Shown piece after piece: positions 54,726 to 63,717 of a stretch of 64,000 nucleotides of DNA (its first letter is position 1; the number at the start of each line of letters is the position of its first letter). The stretch lies in the NCBI GenBank assembly GCA_963841105.1, contig CAWJCB010000034.1, positions 1 to 64,000 on the forward strand, written 5' to 3'. A model generated the notes under the pieces. The model did not search any database. It had not been told where the DNA came from and was given only the letters and a program-made list of their open reading frames with translations. The position numbers and the translations under genes are program-made. Source of the stretch: VAZQ01 sp963841105 (GTDB lineage: Bacteria; Pseudomonadota; Alphaproteobacteria; Rhizobiales; Xanthobacteraceae).

Positions 54726-55007
54726 TTACGGCGGATCGTGACGCGGCGGCGAGGTGCGGTGAAGCCAGGTGACCGACGCAAATGCGCCGAGCCACGATCC
54801 GAGCGCGGCGAAGGCGACATAGACAGCATTCTCGGTATAGCTGAGCACCGCGAAGGCGGAGAGGAGATACCAGATCGCGCTCCAGTTGGCAGCCCGGAAG
54901 CGGCGGCGGCTCACCACTGCCGCGTTGAAAAACACATAAGCTGCGTCAGTGACCGCGGTGGAAGCGAGGACACCCGCGGCGATCGCGGGGTTGATGGCAA
55001 AATTCAT
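54726..55007 (-). CDS. Small multi-span membrane protein
   Basis: 93 residues from ATG 55007, with GGAG seven bases upstream. Three hydrophobic segments are visible (AIAAGVLASTAVTDAAYVFF, WSAIWYLLSAFAVLSY, AVYVAFAALGSWLGAFASV) with short basic loops, typical of a small inner-membrane protein common in rhizobia. It ends 37 bases before the LanM start in the same direction, so it may be in its transcript, but a role in immunity or export is speculation. Confidence 0.65.
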   Translation of the reverse strand: MNFAINPAIAAGVLASTAVTDAAYVFFNAAVVSRRRFRAANWSAIWYLLSAFAVLSYTENAVYVAFAALGSWLGAFASVTWLHRTSPPRHDPP

Positions 55008-55073
55008 CACATTCTCCGGCGCCTGCTGACATCTCACTGGTTTCGCCGATCATTCTTGCCGGCGGCGCGAGTT

Positions 55074-56057
55074 TCACTTGATGGCGAGCGGATTGGCAGG
55101 AGAACCCACGGCGCCGGTGATCGGGATGGCGGGCGCTACGAACATGAACTCGTGCACCTTGTCCGCCGCACAGTCCTCGGCGAGATCCTTGAGATAGAAG
55201 ATCTCGCCCATGGTCATCCCCATGATGGGAATTGTGATCCAGTGCCAGGGCTGGTTGATGCCAGCCTCGGCGTTGTTCGGCCGCACCTCGCAGCCCCAGG
55301 TGTCGCTGGCAAGCGCGGCGAGCTCAGTGCGTGCCACCCACTCCAAGGTGTCGAAGCCGAATCCAGGCGCGTCGCCGCCGGGATAGCCGTCCCAGCTGCC
55401 CGCCTTAAGGCAGCGCTCCATCTGTCCGGTGCGCACAACCACATAGTCGCCGCGCCGCACCGCCACCCCTTGCGCCTGCGCGGTCTTGTCGAGATCCTCG
55501 CAGGTGATGCCATAGCCGTCGTCGAGGGCTTGCTTGCCGAGGGCGCGGGCCACGTCGAGGAAGACGCCGCGTCCGACCATCTTGTTCTTTGTTTTCTCGA
55601 TGCCGCATTTCTGCGCCCCGGCAGACGTGACCTCGCGGCAGTCGTAGCCGTTCCACATGAAGTTCTCGTAGAACACGTGACCGAGCCCATCCCATTGCGT
55701 GCCGCATTGGAGCGGCATGGTCACCATGTCGTCAGCGGCGCGAATACCGCGCTTGTCGAGCACACCGGAATAGGCGTCGGTGCCGGTGCGGATCATGGTG
55801 TGAATGGGGTTGGTGCGGCCCATCGCAGGGTAGTTGCTCTTGGCGCCTTGCGGGCCGGTGTGATCGAAATTGAGCGCGAGCGAGATCACTTTGCCTTTGC
55901 GCACCAACCTGGCGGCTGCGATGATATCCTCCGGACGCGTGTAATTGAGCGTTCCGATCTCGTCGTTTGGACCCCACTTGCCCCAGTTCTTGTACTTCTC
56001 CGCCGCGTCGCGCAGGTCGTCCCGCGTAATCCGGCGCGTGATCTTCTTCGCCGTCAT
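55074..56057 (-). CDS. Cyclase-family (kynurenine formamidase-like) hydrolase
   Basis: 327 residues. The sequence KNWGKWGPNDEIGTLNYTRP, MVTMPLQCGTQWDGLGHVFY and VVRTGQMERCLKAGSWDGYP is typical of the cyclase superfamily, which binds a divalent metal through an HxGTHxDxPxH motif. Here the motif is changed to CGTQWDGLGH, as in the long-chain group of this family. Such enzymes hydrolyse amides or lactone-like bonds. It is divergent from a TctC binding protein and an amidohydrolase, so a shared degradation route is plausible. Confidence 0.8.
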   Translation of the reverse strand: MTAKKITRRITRDDLRDAAEKYKNWGKWGPNDEIGTLNYTRPEDIIAAARLVRKGKVISLALNFDHTGPQGAKSNYPAMGRTNPIHTMIRTGTDAYSGVLDKRGIRAADDMVTMPLQCGTQWDGLGHVFYENFMWNGYDCREVTSAGAQKCGIEKTKNKMVGRGVFLDVARALGKQALDDGYGITCEDLDKTAQAQGVAVRRGDYVVVRTGQMERCLKAGSWDGYPGGDAPGFGFDTLEWVARTELAALASDTWGCEVRPNNAEAGINQPWHWITIPIMGMTMGEIFYLKDLAEDCAADKVHEFMFVAPAIPITGAVGSPANPLAIK

Positions 56058-56184
56058 GCACTTCCCTTTGTCGCAATAAATTGCTTGCCCAAGCAGCTGT
56101 CGCAGGTGGATGCTTCAAGGCACCGGGCTGCCGTGCGTGGCAGCAACAATGATAAAATCGATAACAAGGTCAAGGGAGGACATT

Positions 56185-57165
56185 ATGATGGCGGCTCGCA
56201 ACGCGCTCAGCGCCGGCGCAGCTTTCATCCTGCTGGCGCTTGGCAGTCCCCCGCCTGCATCCGCCGAGACCTATCCTGCGCATCCAATCCGCCTGGTCGT
56301 GCCGTTCGCGGCGGCCGGACCAACCGATGTGATTGCGCGCATCGTTGCTCAGAAGCTGTCGGATGTCTGGGGCCAGCAGCTCTACATAGAGAATGTTCCC
56401 GGCGCCGGCGGCAACACGGGAATTGGCATGGTCGCGAAGGCGGCACCCGACGGCTACACGATCCTCGTGGTAAGCACCGGCTTCATCGTCAATCCGAGCA
56501 TGTATGCCAAGCTGCCCTATGACCCGATCAAGGATTTCTCGCCCATCACGCTGGTTGCCGCCTCGCCCAACGTGGTTTCCAGCCATCCATCGGTTCCGGC
56601 AAAGGGCCTCAATGACCTGGTCGCGCTGATCAAGGCCAATCCCGGCAAATACAGTTTCGCGCATCCCGCAACCGGCTCGACTCCCCACCTCGCCGGCGAG
56701 CTGTTCAAACAGAAGTATGGGCTCGACCTTGTGACTGTGCCTTTCAACGGCGCCGGTCTGGCCATCAATTCCACCATCGGCGGCCACACACCGATTGCCT
56801 TCACGGCGCTGCCTCCCGCCATGAGCAACATCAAGGACGGAAAGCTTCACGGGATTGCGGTGCTGAGCACCCGGCGCTCACCGTCCGTGCCGGACGTGCC
56901 GACAAACATCGAAGCCGGCGTGCCCGATCTCGAAAGCGATACGCTTACCGGCATTGTCGCCCCCGCGGGCACACCGGGAGAGATCATCGAGCGCTGGCAC
57001 AGCGCCATCGTGCAGATGGTCGCGATGCCCGATATCGCGCAAAGGTTGGAGACCTTGGGCTTTGCTCCTGTCGCGAATACGCCGCAAGAGTTCGGGGAAC
57101 GCCTCAAGAGCGAAATGGCGAAATGGAGCAAGGTCGTTCACGACGCCAATATCAGAGCAGACTGA
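56185..57165 (+). CDS. Tripartite tricarboxylate transporter binding protein (TctC/Bug family)
   Basis: 326 residues from ATG 56185, with GGGAGGA upstream. A signal peptide (residues 1-30, ending ASAE) is followed by YPAHPIRLVVPFAAAGPTDV, YIENVPGAGGNTGIGMVAKA and VTVPFNGAGLAINSTIGGHT, the Bug family pattern. No TctA/TctB genes are nearby. The following amidohydrolase gene starts 51 bases downstream, so the pair may import and degrade one compound. Confidence 0.9.
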   Translation: MMAARNALSAGAAFILLALGSPPPASAETYPAHPIRLVVPFAAAGPTDVIARIVAQKLSDVWGQQLYIENVPGAGGNTGIGMVAKAAPDGYTILVVSTGFIVNPSMYAKLPYDPIKDFSPITLVAASPNVVSSHPSVPAKGLNDLVALIKANPGKYSFAHPATGSTPHLAGELFKQKYGLDLVTVPFNGAGLAINSTIGGHTPIAFTALPPAMSNIKDGKLHGIAVLSTRRSPSVPDVPTNIEAGVPDLESDTLTGIVAPAGTPGEIIERWHSAIVQMVAMPDIAQRLETLGFAPVANTPQEFGERLKSEMAKWSKVVHDANIRAD

Positions 57166-57216
57166 GCCAATCCATTCCCACCGAGTGAGAGCCGAAGCGC
57201 ATCGAGGGAGGTCATC

Positions 57217-59187
57217 ATGTGCATTTTCTGCGGGTCGAAGCCATTCGGGTTCACCGCGGCGGGGATGACGCGGCGGAATTTTGTTTCAAGTTCGGCGGCG
57301 CTCGCCGGCGTCTATGCGGCAGCGAAGGCGAGCGAGCCCATCGCCGCTGTCGCGCAAGACGCAAATAATAAAGGCCCGAAGGCCGATTGGATCATCGAGA
57401 ACGCAAAGATCATCACGCTTGATCCGAGCACGCCACGCGCCCAGGCTATCGCAATTGCCGGCGACAAGATCGCTGGCGTGGGCGCCCGCGCCGAGCTCGA
57501 GCGATTGCGCTCGTCGGCCACGAAAATCATTGACGCGGGCGGCCGCACCATCATTCCCGGCCTCAATGACGCGCACACGCATTTCATCCGTGGCGGCTTG
57601 ACCTATTCTCAGGAGGTCCGTTGGGATGGGGTGCCCTCGCTTGCGTTGGGGTTGCGAATGCTCAAGGAGCAGGCCCAGCGCACGCCTGCCCCGCACTGGG
57701 TGCAAGTCGTCGGGGGCTGGACGCCGCATCAGTTCAAGGAAAAGCGCCTGCCGACGCTCGACGAGATCAACGCGGCTTGCGGCGATGTCCCCTGCTTTGT
57801 GATGCATATCTATGATCGCGCCTTCATCAACAGGGCAGGACTGCGCGCCCTTGGCTGGAACCGCGACACACCCGATCCGATGGGCGGCCTGATCGCCCGC
57901 AACGGCAACGGCGAGCCGACCGGACTCCTGATTGCAACCACCAGCCTGATCAGCCTGCTCGGCGTGTTCGCCAAGATTCCCAAGCTGCCGGCGGACGACC
58001 AGGTCAATTCGACGCGGCATATGATGCGTGAGCTCAACCGCCTCGGCGTCACCAGCCTCATCGATGCGGGCGGCGGCGGTCAGAACTATCCCGAGCACTA
58101 TCAGGCCATCGCCAGGCTTGCCGCCGACAAGGCGCTCACCGTGCGCATCGGATACACCTTGATGGCGCAGCGGCCGGGGCGCGAGATCGAGGACTACAAG
58201 GGCTGGCTCAGCCAGGCCAAGCTTTATCAGGGCGACGACTATTTCCGTCTGTGCGGCGCCGGCGAATACACGGTGTGGGCGGCGGGCGACGTCACCAATT
58301 TTGCAAAGGATCCGCTACCGCAACCGCCGATCATGGAAGAAAAACTCACCGAGGTGCTCAAGTTCGTGGCGTCGAACGGCTGGCCCTTCCGCATGCACGC
58401 CTCGTTTGATTTCACCGCGCAGCGCATCCTTGGCGTCGTGGAAAAGGTGCACACCGAAGTTCCGGTCGACAAGCTGCGTTGGGGGCTCGAGCACTGCGAG
58501 GGCATGACCACGCGCACGCTTGACCGTCTTGCGGCGCTGGGCGGCAGCCTGGGGCTGCAGAATCGCATGTCGTCGGACGGCGAGGCCTATGTCGCGAAAT
58601 GGGGAAAAGAGGCGGCGGAGGATGCGCCGGCGCTCGGTCGCATCAAGCAGATGGGAGTGCCGTTCGCGCTCGGCACGGACGGCAACCGCGCGTCCAGTCA
58701 TAATCCCTGGGTGGGGGTGCAGTGGCTCGTCACCGGCAAGACGCAGGGCGGTTTGCGACACGCGGCCGATCGCAATCTCATGAGCCGGGAGGAGGCGCTG
58801 CGCGCCTACTCCGCCGCCGGCGCGTGGATCAGCAACGAGGAGGAGAAGAAGGGCACTCTCTCCGTCGGAAAATGGGCTGATCTTGCGGTGCTCAGTGCCG
58901 ATTATCTGACCGTGCCGGAGGACCGCATCTCACAGCTTTCCTCGGTGCTCACCATGCTCGGCGGCAAGGTGGTCCATGGCGAAGGCGAATACACCTCGCT
59001 TGCGCCGGCCGCGCTCAAGGTCAGCCCCGAGTGGCTGCCGATCAGCACATATCCCGGCTACACGAAAAGCGCCTCCGTCACGACCGGCGTTGAGCTGGCC
59101 GCTGCGGCCTTGAGCCAGAGCATGCCGACTGTCATTGGCGATGACGGCCGCTCCTGGACGCTCGGTTGCGGCTGCGGTCTCCTGTAA
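57217..59187 (+). CDS. Exported amidohydrolase (YtcJ-like)
   Basis: 656 residues. A cysteine-containing start (MCIFCGSKPFGF) precedes a twin-arginine signal (TRRNFVSSSAALAGVYAA). The metal-dependent hydrolase fold shows RTIIPGLNDAHTHFIRGG, RMHASFDFTAQRIL, HCEGM and FALGTDGNRASSHNPWVG. YtcJ-type enzymes hydrolyse amides or carbamates. An odd C-terminal tail ends TLGCGCGLL, with several cysteines. GAGGGAGG precedes the ATG. It follows the TctC gene in the same direction. Confidence 0.85.
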   Translation: MCIFCGSKPFGFTAAGMTRRNFVSSSAALAGVYAAAKASEPIAAVAQDANNKGPKADWIIENAKIITLDPSTPRAQAIAIAGDKIAGVGARAELERLRSSATKIIDAGGRTIIPGLNDAHTHFIRGGLTYSQEVRWDGVPSLALGLRMLKEQAQRTPAPHWVQVVGGWTPHQFKEKRLPTLDEINAACGDVPCFVMHIYDRAFINRAGLRALGWNRDTPDPMGGLIARNGNGEPTGLLIATTSLISLLGVFAKIPKLPADDQVNSTRHMMRELNRLGVTSLIDAGGGGQNYPEHYQAIARLAADKALTVRIGYTLMAQRPGREIEDYKGWLSQAKLYQGDDYFRLCGAGEYTVWAAGDVTNFAKDPLPQPPIMEEKLTEVLKFVASNGWPFRMHASFDFTAQRILGVVEKVHTEVPVDKLRWGLEHCEGMTTRTLDRLAALGGSLGLQNRMSSDGEAYVAKWGKEAAEDAPALGRIKQMGVPFALGTDGNRASSHNPWVGVQWLVTGKTQGGLRHAADRNLMSREEALRAYSAAGAWISNEEEKKGTLSVGKWADLAVLSADYLTVPEDRISQLSSVLTMLGGKVVHGEGEYTSLAPAALKVSPEWLPISTYPGYTKSASVTTGVELAAAALSQSMPTVIGDDGRSWTLGCGCGLL

Positions 59188-59212
59188 CCGGCCCCGGGGC
59201 GATCGGATGTAG

Positions 59213-59233
59213 GGGCGGGTTTAAAACCCGCCC
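59213..59233. terminator. GC-rich hairpin between convergent genes
   Basis: GGGCGGGTTT-A-AAACCCGCCC is a perfect 10-base stem between the stops of the amidohydrolase and OmpA genes, probably a bidirectional terminator. A related palindrome is at 61796-61824. Confidence 0.6.
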
Positions 59234-61001
59234 TTACTTGCCCGCGAGCAGCGGCGTAATGCGGCGCACCGTCACGCGCCGATTGGCTCGCTCCGGCCCG
59301 GGGGTCGGGATTTTCAGGTATTGCGCCCCGTAGCCCTGGGTCGTGAGGTTCTCCGCCGGCACTGCGAACTCCTCGCTGAGAGCGATGGCGACGGATTCCG
59401 CGCGCCTGTCCGAAAGCGAAAGATTGTCAACATCCGAGCCGACCGCGTCGGTATGTCCTTCGATAAGAAAAACCTCTTGCGGGTGACGCTCGATCGACCG
59501 CCTGATCCCTTCAGCGACCTCCGCGAGCAACTGGATTTGCTCGGGACTAAGCTCCCACGAGCCGGTCTCGAAGGTCACCGTGTTCAGATCGATGCGCGGC
59601 ATGCGATCGCGCAACGACACGTTGTAGCGGATTTCATCGAGGGAATAGGGCCTCTCGATCACCTCTACCGGCGGCGCAAGCAGCGTCTCAAAGAGCAGTG
59701 CCGCGGGGGCGTACTGCGTTTCAACAATGTAGCGCTCACGCGGGATGCGAATGCGCGGCGGCGGCAGGTTGAACCAGGAAACGACCAAACCCGAAACCGA
59801 CCTCTAGTCCCGGGCGGCCGCCATACCCGCTCCTGTGCGGGCCATTGTCGATGATCACAATCTCTCGTCCGTCGGGCGCGATTCTGGAGCGGCGGAGCAG
59901 AAAACCGGCGTCGTCGACGATGGTCACAACTTTGTCCCCGTCCGGCCGAAGCGCAATCGTGACATTCTCATTCCCTCGCCGTTCCACATGCACATCGCGT
60001 GCGCCGTAGCGGAAGCGATCGACCTCGCTGTGGCGGATGATCGTCTGGCCGCCTTCGCGAATGATGGTGCGATCCGGCTCGCGAATAATGGTGCGCCCTC
60101 CTTCCTGATACTCGCGGCGCTCGCCGCGCAAAGCATCCATGCGCACCAAGGGCTGCCCTTGCGCCGACTGCGGCGCGATGCCTGCGCCGCGCGCGCCTGG
60201 GGCGATCGGGTGCGCCTGCAGGGCTGACGGCGACGGCAAACCGGACGGCGCGAGCGGCAATGCTTGTGCATTAGGTACCGCACCCGCGGGAGGATTTTGG
60301 ACGGCCGGCGAAGGGACGGGTTGCGCTGGCTGCGGCGCAGCAGGCGGAGTCGCAGCCCGTCCCGGCGTTGCAGGTTGTTGCGCCGCTGCGGGTGGAGCGG
60401 CCGGATGCACCGGCGTCGCAGGCTGAGCGCCTTGCACTGCCGCGGGCGGGGACTGCGGCCGTCCAGGCGCAGCAGGTAGATGATCCTGCGCGGCAGCGGG
60501 AGGAGTCGCCGGACGCCCCGGTGTCACAGGGCGCTGATCTTGCGCGGCAGCGGGAGGAGCCGTCGGCCGTCCAGGTGCAGGAAGCAGATGATCCTGCGCC
60601 GCAGCCGGCGGAGGCGCCGGACGACCCGGCGTCGCAGGCTGACGCTCTTGCGCGGCGCCCGGGGCGTTACCGGGGCGCGCCGGCACAGAGGGCTGGTGTT
60701 CTTGCGCGCGCGGTGAAGTGGTCGGTGCACCCTGCGCAGGCGGTGCCGGCGCTATCGTCCCTCTCGGAAGAGGCGCCGGCGCAGGAGGTTTCGCAGGAGC
60801 AGCGGCCGGCGGCTTTTGTGGTGCAGACCCGGGTCTCGCATCAGGCTCGACCGCCTGGGCGAGAAGAACGGACGATTGCTCCGCGCCCGCGCGACCCGCT
60901 TTGGCCCATTCTTCATTCAGAGGTGCACCATGGGCAACGTGAAGACACATCACGCTGCCGATCATCGTGCCGCCCATGAGCAATTGTCGAACCTTATGCA
61001 T
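59234..61001 (-). CDS. OmpA-family protein with proline-rich repeat region, one apparent frameshift
   Basis: Start ATG 61001 (AAAGGAAC upstream). A signal peptide (to about AHGAP) is followed by a long Pro/Ala/Gln region with repeats of roughly 18 residues (PPAAAQDHL.PAPGRP types), then RTIIREPDRTIIREGGQTII and a C-terminal OmpA domain (FETGSWELSPEQIQLLAEVA, LIEGHTDAVGSDVDNLSLSD). The OmpA domain binds peptidoglycan, tying the envelope together. One extra T near 59795 shifts the frame; removing it restores VSWFNLPPPRIRIPRERYIV. As written the OmpA domain is separated from the signal peptide. Total about 588 residues after repair. Confidence 0.8.
60370..60690. repeat. Tandem repeats coding the Pro/Ala-rich region of the OmpA-family protein
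   Basis: On the coding strand about five units of roughly 54 bases encode variants of PPAAAQD...PGRP. They are in frame and differ by small changes, suggesting expansion or contraction by slippage. The number of copies may vary between strains. Confidence 0.6.
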
Positions 61002-61161
61002 TTCGGTTGTTCCTTTGGAGGTGACCGATTTGGAGGGGCCAGTGTGGGAGGGGCCAGAAGCGGAGCGCATGTCAACGCAACTGCGCTGAACGAGGTCTGA
61101 ACAAAAGAGGTCGAAAGTAAGGCTTAAACAGAGGCTGAAGGTTCCGGCGGCGGCCTTGCGA

Positions 61162-61620
61162 TTATTGCTCCACAAACACGACGCTGCGCTGTCCTTCGTC
61201 CACCAGAATGAATTCCGTGAACACCAGCTTCCCGGTCGTGCTCGCGTTCCAATGCGCATGCACCGTTCCTGGCTTAATGAGAAGGGAATCGCCAGGCTTC
61301 AAGGTGAACGGCGCCTTGCCGTCGTCTTGCACGACCATTGATCCTTCGAGGATGTAAAAGACGATTTGGCTGGTGTGGTAGTGCTTGCGGATGCGCGCGC
61401 CTGGCTCGTAGGTGACGCGGGTTACGATGGCGTGCTTTCCCGGCGCACCGGGGACGTCCGTGCGCACCAGCACTTCCGGCGTGATCCCCGGCACATCGAT
61501 CTTCGGCCGCGGCAGCTCGGGGGCGGACTGATCTTGCGCGCCGGCCTGCAGGCTGCACACAAGCAAGATAATCCCCGATGCCGCTATGAGCTTTGCAAAG
61601 CTTCGATCCGTGGATTTCAT
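61162..61620 (-). CDS. Exported cupin-domain protein
   Basis: 152 residues from ATG 61620 with a signal peptide (SFAKLIAASGIILLVCSLQA, cut near AGAQ). The cupin barrel has YEPGARIRKHYHTSQIVFYI, the metal-binding His pair, and FTLKPGDSLLIKPGTVHAHW with the second motif. It may bind a metal and a small ligand in the periplasm. It is 160 bases from the OmpA start in the same direction and may be transcribed separately. Confidence 0.78.
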   Translation of the reverse strand: MKSTDRSFAKLIAASGIILLVCSLQAGAQDQSAPELPRPKIDVPGITPEVLVRTDVPGAPGKHAIVTRVTYEPGARIRKHYHTSQIVFYILEGSMVVQDDGKAPFTLKPGDSLLIKPGTVHAHWNASTTGKLVFTEFILVDEGQRSVVFVEQ

Positions 61621-61795
61621 GAATGACTCCAAAGCAAGCGGATGCGAACGAGCCTTGTCGCGCAACGGTAACGGCCTGGCAAGAACGTACGTGTGTGTCT
61701 TCCGGCTGGTCTACCAGCGTGCTGATGACCGACTACACCGGCAAGGACATCGAGGGCGAGCATGAGCATCGGACCGCGAGATACTGACGAAATTT

Positions 61796-61824
61796 GTAGA
61801 GGCGGGTTTCAAACCCGCCCCTAC
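61796..61824. repeat. GTAG-GGCGGGTTT palindrome
   Basis: GTAGAGGCGGGTTTC and AAACCCGCCCCTAC form an imperfect palindrome like 59213-59233. Two copies 2.6 kb apart suggest a dispersed repeat. This copy lies downstream of minE and may stop its transcript. Confidence 0.5.
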
Positions 61825-61880
61825 CCAGCAGTCCGATTTCGCCCTTCCGGACGGATGACGTAACATTCGGAAGCTTAGAT

Positions 61881-62147
61881 CTACGACACGGCGAGCCTGA
61901 TTCCGGCGTGCGGGATGAGGATCTCGATCTCGAGGGTGGAGAGGGTCGCACCGCGGTCCATCCGCATGACGACATTGTCCTGGTCAACCGCGATATGCTT
62001 GCCCAGTGCGGCGAGGATCTCCTCCCGCAATCGTCCAAGCAGGTCGGGCTGCCCGCACGCGCTACGCTCGTGCGATAGCAGAATCTGCAACCGTTCGCGC
62101 GCGATCGGAGCCGAGCTCCGGCGCCAAAAGCGTGCGAAGAAGCTCAT
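61881..62147 (-). CDS. minE: Cell division topological specificity factor MinE
   Basis: 88 residues: ARFWRRSSAPIARERLQILL with the MinD-binding region and LSHERSACGQPDLLGRLREE, then the ILAALGKHIAVDQDNVVMRM topological domain. MinE sets the pole-to-pole oscillation of MinD. The start overlaps the minD stop by four bases (ATGA), so the two are translated together. Confidence 0.95.
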   Translation of the reverse strand: MSFFARFWRRSSAPIARERLQILLSHERSACGQPDLLGRLREEILAALGKHIAVDQDNVVMRMDRGATLSTLEIEILIPHAGIRLAVS

Positions 62148-62956
62148 GCCGCTCTCCCGAACAGCTTCTCGAACAAGCGCCTGCGCTCGCTGTGGATTGT
62201 CAGCGGAACGCTTTCGCCCTTGATTCGCCTGGCCGCGTCGAAATAGGCGCGCGCCGGCGCGCTCGCCGGGTTGTTCAGGGTCACCGGCGAGCCGATGTTC
62301 GACGCGCGCAGCACCTCCTCGCTTTCCGGAATAACCCCGAGCAGCGGGGTGGAGAGGATCTCGAGCACATCGTCGATTGCGAGCATCTCGCCGCGCGAAG
62401 CGCGCTGCGGGTCGTAGCGGGTGATCAGGATATGCTTGTCGATGCGTTCGCCTTTCTCCGCCTTCTCGGTCTTCGAATCGAGGAGCCCGATGATGCGATC
62501 CGAATCGCGCACCGAGGAAACTTCCGGATTGGTGACGATGACGGCCGTGTCGGCAAAGCGCATCGCAAGCGTCGCGCCGCGCTCGATGCCGGCCGGGCTG
62601 TCACAGATGATCCAGTCGAACTTGCTGCGCATCTCCTTGATCACGCTCGCCACGCCAGCCTCGGTCAGCGCGTCCTTGTCGCGGACTTGGGAGGCCGGCA
62701 GCAGCCAAAGCGTTTCCAGCCGCTTGTCGCGAATGAGCGCCTGAGAGAGCCTGGCCACCCCCTGCACCACGTTGATGAGATCGAACACCACGCGGCGCTC
62801 GGCTCCCATAACCAGGTCGAGGTTGCGCAATCCCACATCGAAATCGATAACGGCGACCTTCTGACCCGCCTGCGCGAGCGCCGCGCCGAGCGCCGCGGTG
62901 GTGGTCGTCTTGCCCACGCCGCCCTTGCCCGAGGTCACCACGAGGACTCTTGTCAT
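62144..62956 (-). CDS. minD: Septum-site determining ATPase MinD
   Basis: 270 residues from ATG 62956. The deviant Walker A SGKGGVGKTTTTAALG, VIDFDVGLRNLDLVMG and DSPAGIERGATLAMRFADTA are typical MinD. The C-terminal amphipathic helix (SERRRLFEKLFGRAA) attaches to the membrane. MinD recruits MinC to block division at the poles. It lies 32 bases after minC. Confidence 0.96.
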   Translation of the reverse strand: MTRVLVVTSGKGGVGKTTTTAALGAALAQAGQKVAVIDFDVGLRNLDLVMGAERRVVFDLINVVQGVARLSQALIRDKRLETLWLLPASQVRDKDALTEAGVASVIKEMRSKFDWIICDSPAGIERGATLAMRFADTAVIVTNPEVSSVRDSDRIIGLLDSKTEKAEKGERIDKHILITRYDPQRASRGEMLAIDDVLEILSTPLLGVIPESEEVLRASNIGSPVTLNNPASAPARAYFDAARRIKGESVPLTIHSERRRLFEKLFGRAA

Positions 62957-62988
62957 TCTTGTTCTCCCCCGCCTTCGATCGAAGGCTT

Positions 62989-63717
62989 TCAGTCCAAGGC
63001 TGCTATGGATAGGACGCGATCTTCCAGCCAACACTGAGTCGGGCGGCTGCGGAGGCTTGCGTCGATTTGCTCTGCGGTGCGGTAGTAGCCGTCTACCGAA
63101 ACGAGCTCGGCTTCGTTCCTGCTGCAGAAGATTCTTGCCCGCGAATTTCCCGTGGCGCCTGCCATGGCGCGGCCGCGCAGGGCGCCGTAGATGTGGATCG
63201 ATCCTCCAGCCACGATCTCGGCGCCCGAGGAGACCGAACCAAGCACGACTACGTCGCCGGCGGGAAAGACAATGGATTGACCCGAGCGAACGGGGTTCTC
63301 GATCAGAAGCGAGCCCGGCGCCTGTGTCTGGGCGCCGGCAACAGCGGGGGCGACCGGGGCGTCGGCGCAGGCGCTGGCAACGATTTCAAAGGCGGGTGCC
63401 CCGCGGCCGCCTTGCAGCAGCGGTGGCAGCGAGGGGGCGAGTTGGTCGGGCTCGGCCCCTGCGAGCCCCATTACGCGAATGCCGCGTTCCGCGAGAAGCG
63501 CGATCAGCTCGGCAATCTCGGAGACTGCAAGCGTCAGTCCTGCCAGATCGAGAATGATCGGCCGGCCGACGAAGAAATTCGGCGAATTGCCGCTCCATTT
63601 GTCCAGCTGCGCCACCCACTGCCCGACGGGCAGCGCCGGGGCGAGCACAAAGGCCATGAATGACCGCCCGCGCAAACGCATGGAATCAGTGGGTCGAATG
63701 GCGATCGCGCTGCTCAC
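62989..63717 (-). CDS. minC: Septum-site determining protein MinC
   Basis: 242 residues from GTG 63717; GAGG lies eight bases upstream, unlike the earlier GTG at 63726 which is closer to no binding site. The N-terminal domain (IILDLAGLTLAVSEIAELIA) blocks FtsZ assembly, and the C-terminal beta-helix (VVVLGSVSSGAEIVAGGSIH, IYGALRGRAMAGA) binds MinD. It is the first gene of the minCDE operon. Confidence 0.93.
   Translation of the reverse strand: MSSAIAIRPTDSMRLRGRSFMAFVLAPALPVGQWVAQLDKWSGNSPNFFVGRPIILDLAGLTLAVSEIAELIALLAERGIRVMGLAGAEPDQLAPSLPPLLQGGRGAPAFEIVASACADAPVAPAVAGAQTQAPGSLLIENPVRSGQSIVFPAGDVVVLGSVSSGAEIVAGGSIHIYGALRGRAMAGATGNSRARIFCSRNEAELVSVDGYYRTAEQIDASLRSRPTQCWLEDRVLSIAALD

Noticed and set aside
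6010..59795. Programmed +1 frameshifting as an explanation for the broken genes
   Set aside because: The eleven sites share no slippery sequence, stop context or stimulatory structure, and genes of unrelated families are affected.
60370..60690. Repeats in the OmpA gene as a CRISPR array
   Set aside because: The units are adjacent, in frame and protein coding, with no spacers.
61733..61795. A short frame near the min operon as another lanthipeptide precursor
   Set aside because: It lacks cysteine, has no leader-like region and no modifying enzyme nearby.
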